Shown: positions 1 to 9,580 of the stretch, piece after piece
How positions within the stretch are numbered: the stretch's first letter is position 1
Layout: every line of letters starts with the position of its first letter
From: Vallitalea longa
Lineage (GTDB): Bacteria > Bacillota > Clostridia > Lachnospirales > Vallitaleaceae
Assembly: GCF_027923465.1 (NCBI RefSeq)
Contig: NZ_BRLB01000003.1
Coordinates: 186,001 to 250,000 of the forward strand
Direction: 5' to 3'
Length of the DNA: 64,000 bases
The notes under the pieces: generated by a model
The model's database searches: none
Told to the model about the DNA's origin: nothing
The model's input: only the letters and a program-made list of their open reading frames with translations
Made by a program: the position numbers and the translations under genes

Positions 1-2
1 CA

Positions 3-1328
3 CAAAAAGTAGCAGAAAATTTTACACAAGAGAAGGTTAATGAATTAATAAAAGCGATAGCATGGGATATCGTTCAAGAAGAAACAGCTAAAGAGATAGC
101 AGGAATGGCAGTAGAAGAATCACAACTTGGTAACTATGAAGGCAAATATTCTAAATTGATGAAAAAAGTCCGTGGATCTCTAAGAGACATGAAAGATGGT
201 AAATCAGTGGGAGTTATAGAAAGAATACCAGAAAAAGGACTTATCAAATTTGCAAAACCTGTAGGAGTCATAGGAGCTTTAGTTCCATGTACTAACCCAG
301 AGGCGACACCAGTAATTAAAGCAATGAATGCAATAAAAGGCAGAAATGCCATTGTATTTGCACCACATCCTCGTACTAAAAAAACCAATAAGCATATTGT
401 GGATATCATGAGACAGACTCTCAAAAGATATAAAGTTCCAGAAGATTTGATTATCACAATAGAAGAACCTTCTTTGGAGTTGAGTAATGAACTTATGAAA
501 CAATGTGACTTAGTTGTCGCTACTGGAGGTTCGGGAATGGTTAAATCAGCTTATTCTTCAGGTACTCCAGCATATGGCGTTGGAGCAGGTAACGCAGTTG
601 TAATAGTTGACGAAACAGCTGACTTGAAAGATGCGGCTCATAAAATCAAGTTAAGTAAAACTTATGATTATGCTACTAGCTGTTCATCTGAGAATTCTTT
701 GGTAATCGTTGAAAGCGTATATGATGAAATGGTATCTAATCTAATAGATGAAGGAGGATACCTAGCTAAAAAAGAAGAAAAGGTTGAACTACAGAATGCC
801 ATGTGGCAGGAAGGAAAACTTAATCGTAAAATAGTTGCACAACCAGCAAATAAAATCGCTGATATTGCAGGTATCGACATAACTGATGATAAGGAATTCA
901 TTATGGTTGAAGAAAATGGTGTAGGAGCAGATTATCCATTTTCTGGAGAAAAAATGTCAGTAGTAGTTTCTCTATATAAAGTAAAAGATTTCAATGAAGC
1001 AGTTGACAAGGTAAATGAAATAACTGGTTATCAAGGAACAGGACATTCATGTGGTATACATACAAAAGAAGATAGTCGTATTGAGATATTGGGTAATAAA
1101 GTAAAAGTAAGCCGTATTATGGTTAGACAGCCACAATGTTATGCTAACAGTGGCAATTGGGAGAATGGAATGCCATTTACATTAACCCTAGGATGCGGTA
1201 CTTGGGGAGGTAATATCGCTTCTGAAAATATAACTTGGAAACATTATATTAACGTAACGTGGGTATCCACACCAATAAAAGAAGTGATACCTACTGATTA
1301 TGAGTTGTTTGGCGATTTGGCTAAATAA
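3..1328 (+). CDS. CoA-acylating aldehyde dehydrogenase, 5' end outside window
   Basis: The frame is open to the left edge (first full codon at base 3), so the N-terminus is missing, probably about 20-30 residues judging from the usual family length near 460. Sequence features match the aldehyde dehydrogenase half of AdhE and the EutE/SauS (sulfoacetaldehyde) acylating enzymes rather than IolA: the catalytic cysteine sits in SCSSENS (codon 681-683), and GTGHSCGIHT and LTLGCGTWGGN..SEN blocks occur near the C-terminus. These enzymes oxidise an aldehyde to an acyl-CoA with NAD(P)+ in the cytoplasm. It leads a tight run of inositol genes, so malonate semialdehyde is the likely substrate, giving malonyl-CoA; that is inference. 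A different short aldehyde cannot be excluded. Family call is firm, substrate uncertain. Confidence 0.88.
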   Translation, partial: QKVAENFTQEKVNELIKAIAWDIVQEETAKEIAGMAVEESQLGNYEGKYSKLMKKVRGSLRDMKDGKSVGVIERIPEKGLIKFAKPVGVIGALVPCTNPEATPVIKAMNAIKGRNAIVFAPHPRTKKTNKHIVDIMRQTLKRYKVPEDLIITIEEPSLELSNELMKQCDLVVATGGSGMVKSAYSSGTPAYGVGAGNAVVIVDETADLKDAAHKIKLSKTYDYATSCSSENSLVIVESVYDEMVSNLIDEGGYLAKKEEKVELQNAMWQEGKLNRKIVAQPANKIADIAGIDITDDKEFIMVEENGVGADYPFSGEKMSVVVSLYKVKDFNEAVDKVNEITGYQGTGHSCGIHTKEDSRIEILGNKVKVSRIMVRQPQCYANSGNWENGMPFTLTLGCGTWGGNIASENITWKHYINVTWVSTPIKEVIPTDYELFGDLAK

Positions 1329-1347
1329 GGTGAAAAGGAGTACATAG

Positions 1348-2178
1348 ATGTTAGTAAATATGAAGGAGATTTTAATGGGGGTAGCTGACAGCAATACAGC
1401 TGTTCCAGGATTCAATGTTTACGGTTATGAAGATGCAATGATGGTCATAGAGGTAGCAAATAAGTTAAATGCACCTGCAATATTAATGAGTAATAAAGAT
1501 GCAGTTTTACATATGGATGTTAAATGTCAAGCCGCACTTTATAGAGCTATAAGTGAAAATCATAATATACCCATAAGTATTCATCTTGACCACGCTGGCA
1601 GTTACGAATTATGTGTTAAAGCTATAGCTGCAGGATTTACGTCAGTTATGTATGACGGTTCTCAATTGCCTATTGAAGAAAATATTACAAGAACAAAAGA
1701 AGTTGTTAGACTTGCTCATTCATGCGGTGTTTCAGTCGAAGCTGAAATAGGTTCAGTAGGTTATGATGACCCATCTATAAATGCAAAAGCAATTTACACC
1801 AATCCACAAGAAGCTAAAATATTTGCAGAAGAAACAGGTGTAGATGCTTTAGCGGTAGCGGTAGGAACACTACATAGAATGCAAAAACAAACAGCTGAAA
1901 TTCAATATGAACTACTAGAAGAAATACAGAGTATAACCAGTGTACCACTAGTTATACATGGTTCAACAGGACTTGCTGATAGAGATCTAACTAAATTATC
2001 AACTTATCATGTGGGTAAAGTCAATATAGGAACAGCTCTTAGAATGGCATTTGGGAATACATTGAGAAAAGAAATAAATAATCATAAAAATGAAATTGAC
2101 AGGATCAAACTTTTTGAAGAACCAATGAGACAAGTAAAAGAAGTAGTACTCAATAAATACAAACTTTTGGGATGGTAA
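1348..2178 (+). CDS. iolJ: Class II aldolase, IolJ-type (2-deoxy-5-keto-gluconate-6-phosphate aldolase)
   Basis: A 276-residue class II (zinc-dependent) aldolase of the fructose-bisphosphate/tagatose-bisphosphate family. HLDHA at residues 79-83 carries the catalytic Asp and a zinc His, EAEIG follows at 131-135, and the phosphate-binding IHGSTGL region lies near residue 205. In inositol operons this member cleaves 2-deoxy-5-keto-D-gluconate 6-phosphate into dihydroxyacetone phosphate and malonate semialdehyde. It starts 19 bases after the dehydrogenase stop with AAGGAG about 9 bases before ATG. The kinase IolC that makes its substrate is not in the window and may lie upstream. Fructose-bisphosphate or tagatose-bisphosphate specificity is possible from sequence alone; the iol context favours IolJ. 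Confidence 0.85.
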   Translation: MLVNMKEILMGVADSNTAVPGFNVYGYEDAMMVIEVANKLNAPAILMSNKDAVLHMDVKCQAALYRAISENHNIPISIHLDHAGSYELCVKAIAAGFTSVMYDGSQLPIEENITRTKEVVRLAHSCGVSVEAEIGSVGYDDPSINAKAIYTNPQEAKIFAEETGVDALAVAVGTLHRMQKQTAEIQYELLEEIQSITSVPLVIHGSTGLADRDLTKLSTYHVGKVNIGTALRMAFGNTLRKEINNHKNEIDRIKLFEEPMRQVKEVVLNKYKLLGW

Positions 2179-2219
2179 TTAGTAATAATTATTGTTAATA
2201 CAAGAAGGGAATGTTATAG

Positions 2220-3011
2220 ATGGTTGTTCGTAGGGAAAAAGAATATGAATACGGTTATAACCCTATTACTGAATTAGAAGGTAAACATAGTGAAATGAAA
2301 ATGGATATGGGGATTATTAGAGTTAAAGAAGATTATGTATATGAAAATGCAGAACCAAAAGAAAGAGCGATTCTATTGATTAATGGGAATATCAAGTTTC
2401 AATGGGATGATAAAGAAGCAATTGTAAAAAGAGATAGTTGCTTTGATGAAAATCCCATATGCCTACACATGCCAAAAGATAAAAAAGTAATTATTACTGG
2501 ATTATCAGAATCTGAGTTATGCTATGAAGCGGTTTGCAATGACAATGTTTTTGATACTAAGCTATACGAGGGTGAAGATTGTAATAGTGATGTTTTTGGT
2601 AAAGATACTCTTTCAAATACTTCAATCAGAACTGTTAGAACCATTATTGATGATGATATAGCTCCTTATTCTAACTTAGTTATAGGGGAAGTTATTAATC
2701 ATCCTGGCAAATGGTCTTCTTATCCACCTCATTATCATGTACAGCCTGAAGTATATTACTACAAATTCTTACCTGATAGCGGATTCGGATTCAGTTTAAT
2801 AGGAGATGAGGTCAGTAAAGTAGAAAATAGAAGTGTTTCTTTAGTTACTAGTAATGTAGTCCATCCACAATGTTCTGCCCCTGGTTATGCAATGTATTAT
2901 GTATGGATGATACCACATTTAAAAGAAAAACGATGGCTGAAAGACAGAATTTTTGAAGATAAACATAAATGGTTATGTGAAAAAGATGCTAAAATCTGGT
3001 ATCAAAAATAA
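2220..3011 (+). CDS. iolB: 5-deoxy-glucuronate isomerase IolB
   Basis: A 263-residue bicupin protein close to the usual 270 residues of IolB. The motif YPPHYHVQPEVYYYKF followed by GFGF is the metal-binding signature of the family, with His and Glu ligands visible. IolB isomerises 5-deoxy-D-glucuronate to 2-deoxy-5-keto-D-gluconate, the step between IolD and IolC. An AGAAGGGA ribosome site precedes ATG. It is flanked by the aldolase and iolD, both on the same strand, so operon membership is clear. Confidence 0.95.
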   Translation: MVVRREKEYEYGYNPITELEGKHSEMKMDMGIIRVKEDYVYENAEPKERAILLINGNIKFQWDDKEAIVKRDSCFDENPICLHMPKDKKVIITGLSESELCYEAVCNDNVFDTKLYEGEDCNSDVFGKDTLSNTSIRTVRTIIDDDIAPYSNLVIGEVINHPGKWSSYPPHYHVQPEVYYYKFLPDSGFGFSLIGDEVSKVENRSVSLVTSNVVHPQCSAPGYAMYYVWMIPHLKEKRWLKDRIFEDKHKWLCEKDAKIWYQK

Positions 3012-3031
3012 ATAAATGAGGAGGAAGGTAA

Positions 3032-4963
3032 ATGGAAACTATTCGTTTAACTATGGCTCAAGCTATAGTTAGATTCCTTAATAATCAATATATAGTTTTT
3101 GATGGAAAAGAGCAAAAATTCATTAAAGGTTTTTTTACTATATTCGGTCATGGTAATGTATTAGGTCTTGGTCAGGCGCTTGAACAAGATAGGGGAGATT
3201 TAGAAGTTCATCAAGGTCGAAATGAACAAGGAATGGTGCATACGGCAATAGGCTATGCAAAACAGAAACATAGAAGACAAATCTATGCTTGTACTTCTTC
3301 CATAGGACCTGGTGCCGCTAACATGGTAACAGGAGCTGCTACTGCTACGGCTAATAGAATACCAGTATTATTATTTCCTGGTGATACATATGCTTGTAGA
3401 CAACCTGACCCTGTTCTTCAACAGGTTGAACAATTTCATGATCTTACACTTACTACAAATGATGCTTATAAGGCAGTAAGTAAATATTTTGATAGGATAT
3501 ACAGACCTGAACAGATAATGTTTTCTTTGATTAACGCTATGCGTGTTTTGACAGACCCAGCTGAGACAGGTGCTGTAACTATAGCAATTCCTCAAGATGT
3601 TCAGGGAGAATCCTATGATTATCCAATTAGTTTTTTTAATAAGCGTATACATAGGATTGAAAGAAGAATTCCTACAGAAGGTATGATTAATGATGCATTC
3701 AATATCATAAAAAATAAGAAAAAACCATTTATCATATGCGGTGGAGGGGTTAGATATTCCGAAGCAGGTGATGCATTAAAAGAATTTGCCGAGAGATTTA
3801 ACATACCTTTTGGAGAGACACAAGCAGGTAAAAGTACAGTTACATGGGATTATCCATTGAATATGGGAGGTATAGGAACAACAGGTAATCTTGCATCAAA
3901 TGTTTTAGCGAAAGAAGCCGATCTGATTATTGGTGTTGGAACTAGATATACCGACTTTACAACTGCTTCCAAATGGTTGTTTCAGAATCCAGAAGTTGAA
4001 TTCCTTAATATCAATGTAGCTTCATTTGATGCATGTAAGTTAGATGGAGTGAAAGTAGTTGCTGATGCAAAGACCTCTTTGGAGATATTGACAATAAGAT
4101 TACAGAAGGAAAAGTATAAATCAGCTTATACCAATGAGATAAGAGATATCAAAGATAAATGGAATAATGAAGTGAATCGTTTATTTAATGTTAAGTATGA
4201 GGATAAATTTATACCTGAGATACGAGGACATCTTGATGACAAATTAGAAGAGTATAAGGATATACAACAATCTAGTTTGACACAAACAAGAGTATTAGGT
4301 GTACTGGATGATATTCTAGATGACAGTTCAATCATTGTGGGTGCATCAGGAAGTTTGCCAGGTGATTTACAAAGGGTATGGAGACCGAAAGAGCCTGACA
4401 CTTATCATATGGAATATGGTTATTCCTGTATGGGTTATGAAGTCAACGCTTCACTTGGTGTGAAACTAGCTCAACCAGAAAGAGAAGTCTATGCAATGGT
4501 TGGAGACGGTTCATATATGATGCTTCATTCAGAACTTGTCACATCGATACAAGAAGGTGCTAAGATCAATATTCTACTATTTGATAATATGGAATTCGGT
4601 TGTATAAATAATCTACAGATGAGTAATGGAATGAGAAGTTTCGGTACAGAAATGCGTCATAGAAATGATAAGACAGGATTATTGGATGGAAAACTCATTA
4701 AAATTGATTTCGCTATGAATGCAGCCTCATATGGATGCAAAACATATACTGTCAGAACAGAGGAAGACTTAGTATCTGCTATAAATGATGCCAAGAAACA
4801 GGATGTATCAACTTTAATTGATATTAAAGTTCTACCAAAAACTATGACTGATGGTTATGAATCATTCTGGCGTGTGGGAAATGCTGAAGTTGCAGAAAAA
4901 GAAAGCATTATAAATGCTACAGAAGAATTAAAGAAAAGAATCGACGAAGCTAGAAGATATTAA
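3032..4963 (+). CDS. iolD: 3D-(3,5/4)-trihydroxycyclohexane-1,2-dione hydrolase IolD
   Basis: A full-length (643 residues) thiamine-diphosphate enzyme. The cofactor-activating Glu is in GRNEQG (residue 65), and the ThDP/Mg site begins with GDGS at Asp492 followed about 25 residues later by the Asn-rich [11 protein letters not shown] segment. The three-domain acetolactate-synthase-like layout fits IolD, which opens the cyclohexanedione ring to 5-deoxy-D-glucuronate. A strong GAGGAGG site lies 8 bases before ATG and 20 bases separate it from iolB. The gene is intact and of ordinary composition for the operon. Confidence 0.96.
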   Translation: METIRLTMAQAIVRFLNNQYIVFDGKEQKFIKGFFTIFGHGNVLGLGQALEQDRGDLEVHQGRNEQGMVHTAIGYAKQKHRRQIYACTSSIGPGAANMVTGAATATANRIPVLLFPGDTYACRQPDPVLQQVEQFHDLTLTTNDAYKAVSKYFDRIYRPEQIMFSLINAMRVLTDPAETGAVTIAIPQDVQGESYDYPISFFNKRIHRIERRIPTEGMINDAFNIIKNKKKPFIICGGGVRYSEAGDALKEFAERFNIPFGETQAGKSTVTWDYPLNMGGIGTTGNLASNVLAKEADLIIGVGTRYTDFTTASKWLFQNPEVEFLNINVASFDACKLDGVKVVADAKTSLEILTIRLQKEKYKSAYTNEIRDIKDKWNNEVNRLFNVKYEDKFIPEIRGHLDDKLEEYKDIQQSSLTQTRVLGVLDDILDDSSIIVGASGSLPGDLQRVWRPKEPDTYHMEYGYSCMGYEVNASLGVKLAQPEREVYAMVGDGSYMMLHSELVTSIQEGAKINILLFDNMEFGCINNLQMSNGMRSFGTEMRHRNDKTGLLDGKLIKIDFAMNAASYGCKTYTVRTEEDLVSAINDAKKQDVSTLIDIKVLPKTMTDGYESFWRVGNAEVAEKESIINATEELKKRIDEARRY

Positions 4964-5002
4964 TCATATTCAATAAATAAATTATGAGAGAAGGCTGAAA
5001 AA

Positions 5003-5899
5003 TTGGATAGAAATAAAGTGAAATTAGGCATAGCTCCCATTGCGTGGACTAATGACGATATGCCTGAACTTGGCTCAGAAAATACTTTTGAACAGTGTAT
5101 AAGTGAAATGGCGTTAGCAGGGTTTACAGGTAGTGAAATAGGAAATAAATATCCAAAAGATCCGAAAATACTAAAACAATATCTTGACCCAAGAGGCATA
5201 AGCATATGTAATGCATGGTTTTCAACTCTTTTTACTTCAGAACCAGAAGAGGTTACAATTAATAATTTCATTAAACAAAGAGATTTCTTGTATGCTCTAG
5301 GAGCTAAAATGATTGGTTGTTCTGAACAAGGAAATAGTATTCAAGGAACAAAAAAAGCAATATTCTATGCTAAACCGGTATTTACAGAAGAAGAATGGAT
5401 GAAAGTTACAAAAGGTATGAATAAACTAGCTGAATTAGCTGCTGAAAAAGGAATGAAAGTATCTTATCATCATCATATGGGAACAGGTGTACAAACTCCT
5501 GAAGAAGTTGACAAGTTCATGAATATGACTAATGATAATGTGTATTTATTATTTGATTCAGGGCATTTAGCTTATTCAGAGTTAAGTTCAAAAGCTTGTT
5601 ATGACGTATTGGATAAACATATAAAAAGAGTGGCACATGTTCATCTGAAAGATGTTCGTATGGAAATAGTTAATGAAGTCAAGAAAAATAGATTGAGCTT
5701 TCTAGAAGGGGTCAAAATGGGAGTATTTACAGTACCAGGAGATGGAATAATTGATTTTCAGCCTATTTTTAAGATATTGGAAGATAGTGATTATGAAGGT
5801 TGGATGGTAGTTGAAGCTGAACAGGACCCTTCAAAAGCTAATCCTTTTGAATATGCATTAAAAGCTAGAAAATATATTAAGAAAAACACAGGGATTTAA
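5003..5899 (+). CDS. iolE: Inosose dehydratase IolE
   Basis: A 298-residue TIM-barrel protein of the AP-endonuclease-2/xylose-isomerase superfamily. Visible hallmarks are GIAPIAW near the N-terminus, [10 protein letters not shown] (around residue 155), LLFDSGH, HVHLKD and the final [15 protein letters not shown]. IolE dehydrates 2-keto-myo-inositol to trihydroxycyclohexane dione, feeding IolD. The chosen start is TTG at 5003, with GAGAGAAGG 7-15 bases upstream; no ATG or GTG lies at a better distance and the start matches family length. It sits between iolD and iolG. Confidence 0.94.
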   Translation: MDRNKVKLGIAPIAWTNDDMPELGSENTFEQCISEMALAGFTGSEIGNKYPKDPKILKQYLDPRGISICNAWFSTLFTSEPEEVTINNFIKQRDFLYALGAKMIGCSEQGNSIQGTKKAIFYAKPVFTEEEWMKVTKGMNKLAELAAEKGMKVSYHHHMGTGVQTPEEVDKFMNMTNDNVYLLFDSGHLAYSELSSKACYDVLDKHIKRVAHVHLKDVRMEIVNEVKKNRLSFLEGVKMGVFTVPGDGIIDFQPIFKILEDSDYEGWMVVEAEQDPSKANPFEYALKARKYIKKNTGI

Positions 5900-5926
5900 T
5901 TACTTATTATAATGGAGGATACATAT

Positions 5927-6940
5927 ATGGAAAAAATAAATGTCGGTATTATTGGTGTTGGGAGAATTGGAAGACTTCATGCAAAGAGTATAACTTACAA
6001 TATACCTGATGCAGTTATCAAATCAGTATCAGATATCAAATTAGATGGTGTGAATGAGTGGGCTGAAAGTTTAGGTATTAAAAACGTATATGATGATTAT
6101 CACAAAATAATTGAAGATAAGGAAATAGATGCAGTACTTGTATGTTCGTCAACAGATACTCATGCTCAGATTTCAATAGAAGCTATAGAAGCAGGGAAAC
6201 ATGTTTTCTGTGAAAAACCAATAGATTATGATTTGGATAGAATCTCAAAAGTATTAACAGCAGTAAAAAAATCAGGTGTTAAGTTTCAAGTTGGTTTCAA
6301 TAGAAGATTTGACCATAACTTCAACAGGATAAATCAAATTACAAAAGATGGTGTTATAGGTGAACCTCATATCATTAAAATCACATCAAGAGATCCTGAA
6401 CCACCACCAATTGAATATGTAAAAGTATCTGGAGGACTGTTCTTCGATATGACCATCCATGATTTTGATATGGCTAGATTTCAAGCAGGAAGTGAAGCTA
6501 GTGAAGTTTTTGCAGTGGGAGCAAGCTTAGTCGATAAGAAAATCGGAGAAGCAGGTGATGTTGATACAGCAGTAGTAACTATCAAATTTCAAAATGGTGC
6601 TATAGCAGTAATTGATAACAGTAGAAAAGCTGTTTATGGATACGACCAGAGAGTTGAAGTATTTGGTTCAAAAGGTTCTATTGAGGCAAAAAATGATACT
6701 GAAACCAATACAATATTAAGGACTGAGCAGGCAGTTTCAAAAGACAAGCCATTATACTTCTTTTTAGAAAGATATATGAAATCATTTATAAATGAAATGA
6801 AAGAGTTTTTTGAAGCTATAAAAAATGATACAGAAACACCTGTAAAAGGAATTGACGGATTAAATGCAGTTATAATTGCAATGGCAGCTAAGAAATCTCT
6901 GGAAGAAGGAAGACCTATCAAAATATCTGAAATAGTATAG
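5927..6940 (+). CDS. iolG: Inositol 2-dehydrogenase IolG
   Basis: A Gfo/Idh/MocA dehydrogenase of 337 residues. The Rossmann motif GVGRIG lies near the N-terminus, and the catalytic set is present: Lys97 in CEKP, Asp174 and His178 in FFDMTIHDFD, the same spacing as in Bacillus IolG. It oxidises myo-inositol to 2-keto-myo-inositol with NAD+. An upstream in-frame ATG exists at 5912, but GGAGG at 5914-5918 lies 8 bases before the ATG at 5927, so I chose the latter. Scyllo-inositol activity is possible because the family has close paralogues. Confidence 0.93.
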   Translation: MEKINVGIIGVGRIGRLHAKSITYNIPDAVIKSVSDIKLDGVNEWAESLGIKNVYDDYHKIIEDKEIDAVLVCSSTDTHAQISIEAIEAGKHVFCEKPIDYDLDRISKVLTAVKKSGVKFQVGFNRRFDHNFNRINQITKDGVIGEPHIIKITSRDPEPPPIEYVKVSGGLFFDMTIHDFDMARFQAGSEASEVFAVGASLVDKKIGEAGDVDTAVVTIKFQNGAIAVIDNSRKAVYGYDQRVEVFGSKGSIEAKNDTETNTILRTEQAVSKDKPLYFFLERYMKSFINEMKEFFEAIKNDTETPVKGIDGLNAVIIAMAAKKSLEEGRPIKISEIV

Positions 6941-6988
6941 TTGCTATGAATTTGATTACATGATATTTACTTCCAGGGAGGTGAAATA

Positions 6989-8542
6989 ATGACAAATATG
7001 CAAATGAGTATACAGGAAATGTACAAGCGTAAAAACAAGCTACTAGAAGGTGGAGGGAGAACAAAAATAGAGAAACAGCATAATTCCGGGAAAATGACAG
7101 CAAGAGAAAGAATCGATATGCTTCTTGATGCTAATAGTTTTGTAGAAATAGGAGCTTATATGAAACATAGATCAACTGATTTTGGACTTGATGAAGTAGA
7201 AATACCGGGTGATGGTGTTGTAACTGGTTATGGTACTATCGACAGCAGTTTGGTATATGTATACGCACAAGATTTTACAGTAATGGGTGGTTCTCTAGGT
7301 GAGGTACATGCTCAAAAAATATGCAAAGTAATGGATATGGCTCTTAAAACAGGTGCTCCTATAATAGGAATCAATGATTCTGGTGGAGCTAGAGTTCAAG
7401 AAGGAATAGATGCTCTAGGAGGTTTTGGAGAGATATTTTATAGAAATACAAAAGCGTCAGGTATAATTCCACAAATATCAGTAATAATGGGGCCTTGTGC
7501 AGGAGGAGCTGTTTATTCACCAGCTATAACTGATTTTGTATTTATGGTGGATAATACAAGTCAAATGTTTATTACAGGACCGGAAGTAATAAAAACGGTA
7601 ACAGGTGAAGAAATAACCAAGGAAGAGCTTGGAGGAGCAAATGTTCATGCAAGCAAAAGTGGTGTAGCACATTTCCATTATGCTGATGAATCAGAATGTA
7701 TAAAGGAAATCAGAAAGTTAATCAATTATCTGCCTTCGAATTATTTAGAGGAACCTATAGAAACTAATGTAATAGATGATCCTAATAGAAAATCATCAAG
7801 AATTATGGATATCATACCTGAAACTCCAACTAAAGCTTATGATATGAAGTTAATTATTAATGAGATAATAGATAAAGATAGTTTTATAGAGGTACATAAA
7901 AATTACGCTCAGAATATAGTAGTAGGTTTTGCCAAAATGAATAATGAGACAGTTGGTATTATAGCCAATCAACCACAATTCCTTGCGGGAGCACTAGATG
8001 TTGATGCTTCTGATAAAGCGGCAAGATTTATTAGATTTCTTGATAGTTTTAATATACCTATTGTCACGTTGACAGATGTTCCCGGGTATTTTCCAGGGGT
8101 TAAACAGGAACATAATGGAATCATAAGGCATGGAGCTAAACTACTATATGCGTATTGTGAAGCAACAGTACCTAAGATTAATGTCATATTAAGAAAAGCA
8201 TATGGGGGAGCTTATATAGCTATGAGCAGTAAACACCTTGGAGCAGATATAGTTTTCGCTTGGCCTACTGCTGAGATTGCTGTTATGGGGGCACAAGGTG
8301 CAGCTAATATCATTTTTAGGAAAGATATAAAAAAAGCAGAAGACCCTGATGGGATGCGACAACAAAAGGTTAATGAGTATAGAGAGAATTTTGCCAATCC
8401 ATATGTTGCAGCTTCTAGGGGTTATGTTGATGCAGTTATCGAACCTATGATGACAAGACCTTATATAATATCGGCATTACAGTCATTTAGAAGTAAACGT
8501 GTAGAAAAGATTAATAAGAAACATGGGAATATACCTTTGTAA
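6989..8542 (+). CDS. mmdA: Acyl-CoA carboxyltransferase subunit (MmdA/PccB family)
   Basis: A 517-residue carboxyltransferase of the methylmalonyl-CoA decarboxylase alpha / propionyl-CoA carboxylase beta family, with two crotonase-like halves. Typical blocks are TARERIDMLLD, the acyl-CoA oxyanion region INDSGGARVQEG followed by GPCAGGAVYSP, and in the second half DVPGYFPG and RKAYGGAY. It moves a carboxyl group between an acyl-CoA and biotin. The partner biotin carrier and membrane subunits are not within reach in this window, which is odd; they may be encoded elsewhere. Position at the end of the iol operon suggests it acts on malonyl-CoA or methylmalonyl-CoA made from inositol (inference). 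GGGAGGTG precedes ATG. Confidence 0.9.
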   Translation: MTNMQMSIQEMYKRKNKLLEGGGRTKIEKQHNSGKMTARERIDMLLDANSFVEIGAYMKHRSTDFGLDEVEIPGDGVVTGYGTIDSSLVYVYAQDFTVMGGSLGEVHAQKICKVMDMALKTGAPIIGINDSGGARVQEGIDALGGFGEIFYRNTKASGIIPQISVIMGPCAGGAVYSPAITDFVFMVDNTSQMFITGPEVIKTVTGEEITKEELGGANVHASKSGVAHFHYADESECIKEIRKLINYLPSNYLEEPIETNVIDDPNRKSSRIMDIIPETPTKAYDMKLIINEIIDKDSFIEVHKNYAQNIVVGFAKMNNETVGIIANQPQFLAGALDVDASDKAARFIRFLDSFNIPIVTLTDVPGYFPGVKQEHNGIIRHGAKLLYAYCEATVPKINVILRKAYGGAYIAMSSKHLGADIVFAWPTAEIAVMGAQGAANIIFRKDIKKAEDPDGMRQQKVNEYRENFANPYVAASRGYVDAVIEPMMTRPYIISALQSFRSKRVEKINKKHGNIPL

Positions 8543-8607
8543 AATTATTCATTTCGTACCTATGTCTTATGTAACAATAAAAATGAATCATATTGTATTA
8601 TTAGATT

Positions 8608-8680
8608 AGAAGTAAGAGATTTCATACTAATATATGTTTTTTGCGGCATTATTAGTATATCTCTTACTTCTTATATTTTA
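8608..8680 (+). terminator. Long hairpin terminator of the iol operon
   Basis: AGAAGTAAGAGAT at 8608 pairs with ATCTCTTACTTCT ending at 8671, and the stem continues inward through ACTAATA/TAGTAT, giving more than 20 paired bases around a T-rich loop. A T-rich tail follows. It lies 65 bases after the last iol gene. Confidence 0.85.
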
Positions 8681-8971
8681 TACTGTATATAAGTAGATAT
8701 TATCAAAAAAGTTTTTGAAAGTTATTTGTTCTGTAATAGATTAATGGGTGGCATATATAAATTTATTTAAAAAATTAAGTTGAATAAATATATTAACATT
8801 AATTTTATAAGATGAATATTTGATATTATATATAAAAAAACAATTAATTTGCTGATATAACATAATATTATAAAAAATAAATTGATATTCTTGATAATAA
8901 GCTACTAATGTAATATAATTAACATATCATATGAAACAAGTGTAATATAATTATAGAAAGGCGGATATATT
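8681..8971. other. A+T-rich intergenic region before padR
   Basis: About 290 bases with no convincing ORF. It probably carries the padR promoter and operator. Only loose TATAAT-like words are visible (for example TAATATAATTA around 8909-8921), and I cannot assign a -35 box with confidence. Confidence 0.4.
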
Positions 8972-9508
8972 ATGTCATTAAAACATGGACTTCTAGGATT
9001 ATTACATTATGGATCAATGTCAGGATATGAACTGGATAAGTTCTTTAAAAGTTCTTTGAATTTTTTTTGGCAAGCAAATAGAAGTCAGATATATAGGGAA
9101 TTAAATAAAATGGAAGATGAAGGATGGTTAACTTCCAAGATTGTTTTTCAAACAGAAAAACCTAATAAAAAGCTGTATACGATAACTGATGAAGGAAAAA
9201 ATGAATTTGAAAAATGGTTGACTATTGATTGCGTTGATGATGCATTATTTACAAGAAACCCTTTATTATTAAAAACATTTTTCGCTGGGGAAAGAGGAGA
9301 TGATGATAATATAAGAATGCTTGAAGATTTCAAGGAAAGATGTGAAAAAGAACTTATGAATATACAACAGGCTTGTAGAAGTAGATGCGAAAAGAATAAG
9401 GATGAAATTTATTGGAGTATCACTGCTGATTATGGAGAATATTATTATGACATGTGTATTAATTGGGCTAAGAATAGTATTAATAAATTGAAAGGAGAAA
9501 AAGAGTGA
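8972..9508 (+). CDS. PadR-family transcriptional regulator
   Basis: A 178-residue PadR/Vir-type regulator. Residues 1-85 form the winged helix (LKHGLLGLLHYGSMSGYEL, then YRELNKMEDEGWL and the wing KKLYTITDEG). The remainder is the helical PadR C-terminal dimerisation domain with several aromatic residues. Such regulators repress adjacent drug or lipid exporters and are released by ligand. It is followed after 72 bases by an ABC ATPase and permease, its probable targets. GAAAGGCGG precedes ATG. Ligand unknown. Confidence 0.9.
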   Translation: MSLKHGLLGLLHYGSMSGYELDKFFKSSLNFFWQANRSQIYRELNKMEDEGWLTSKIVFQTEKPNKKLYTITDEGKNEFEKWLTIDCVDDALFTRNPLLLKTFFAGERGDDDNIRMLEDFKERCEKELMNIQQACRSRCEKNKDEIYWSITADYGEYYYDMCINWAKNSINKLKGEKE

Positions 9509-9580
9509 AAACATCAGTTTAAAATGGTAGTCCTAGAGGTAATAAGAGCAATACATTATTCTAATTTTGGGGGTGTAGCA

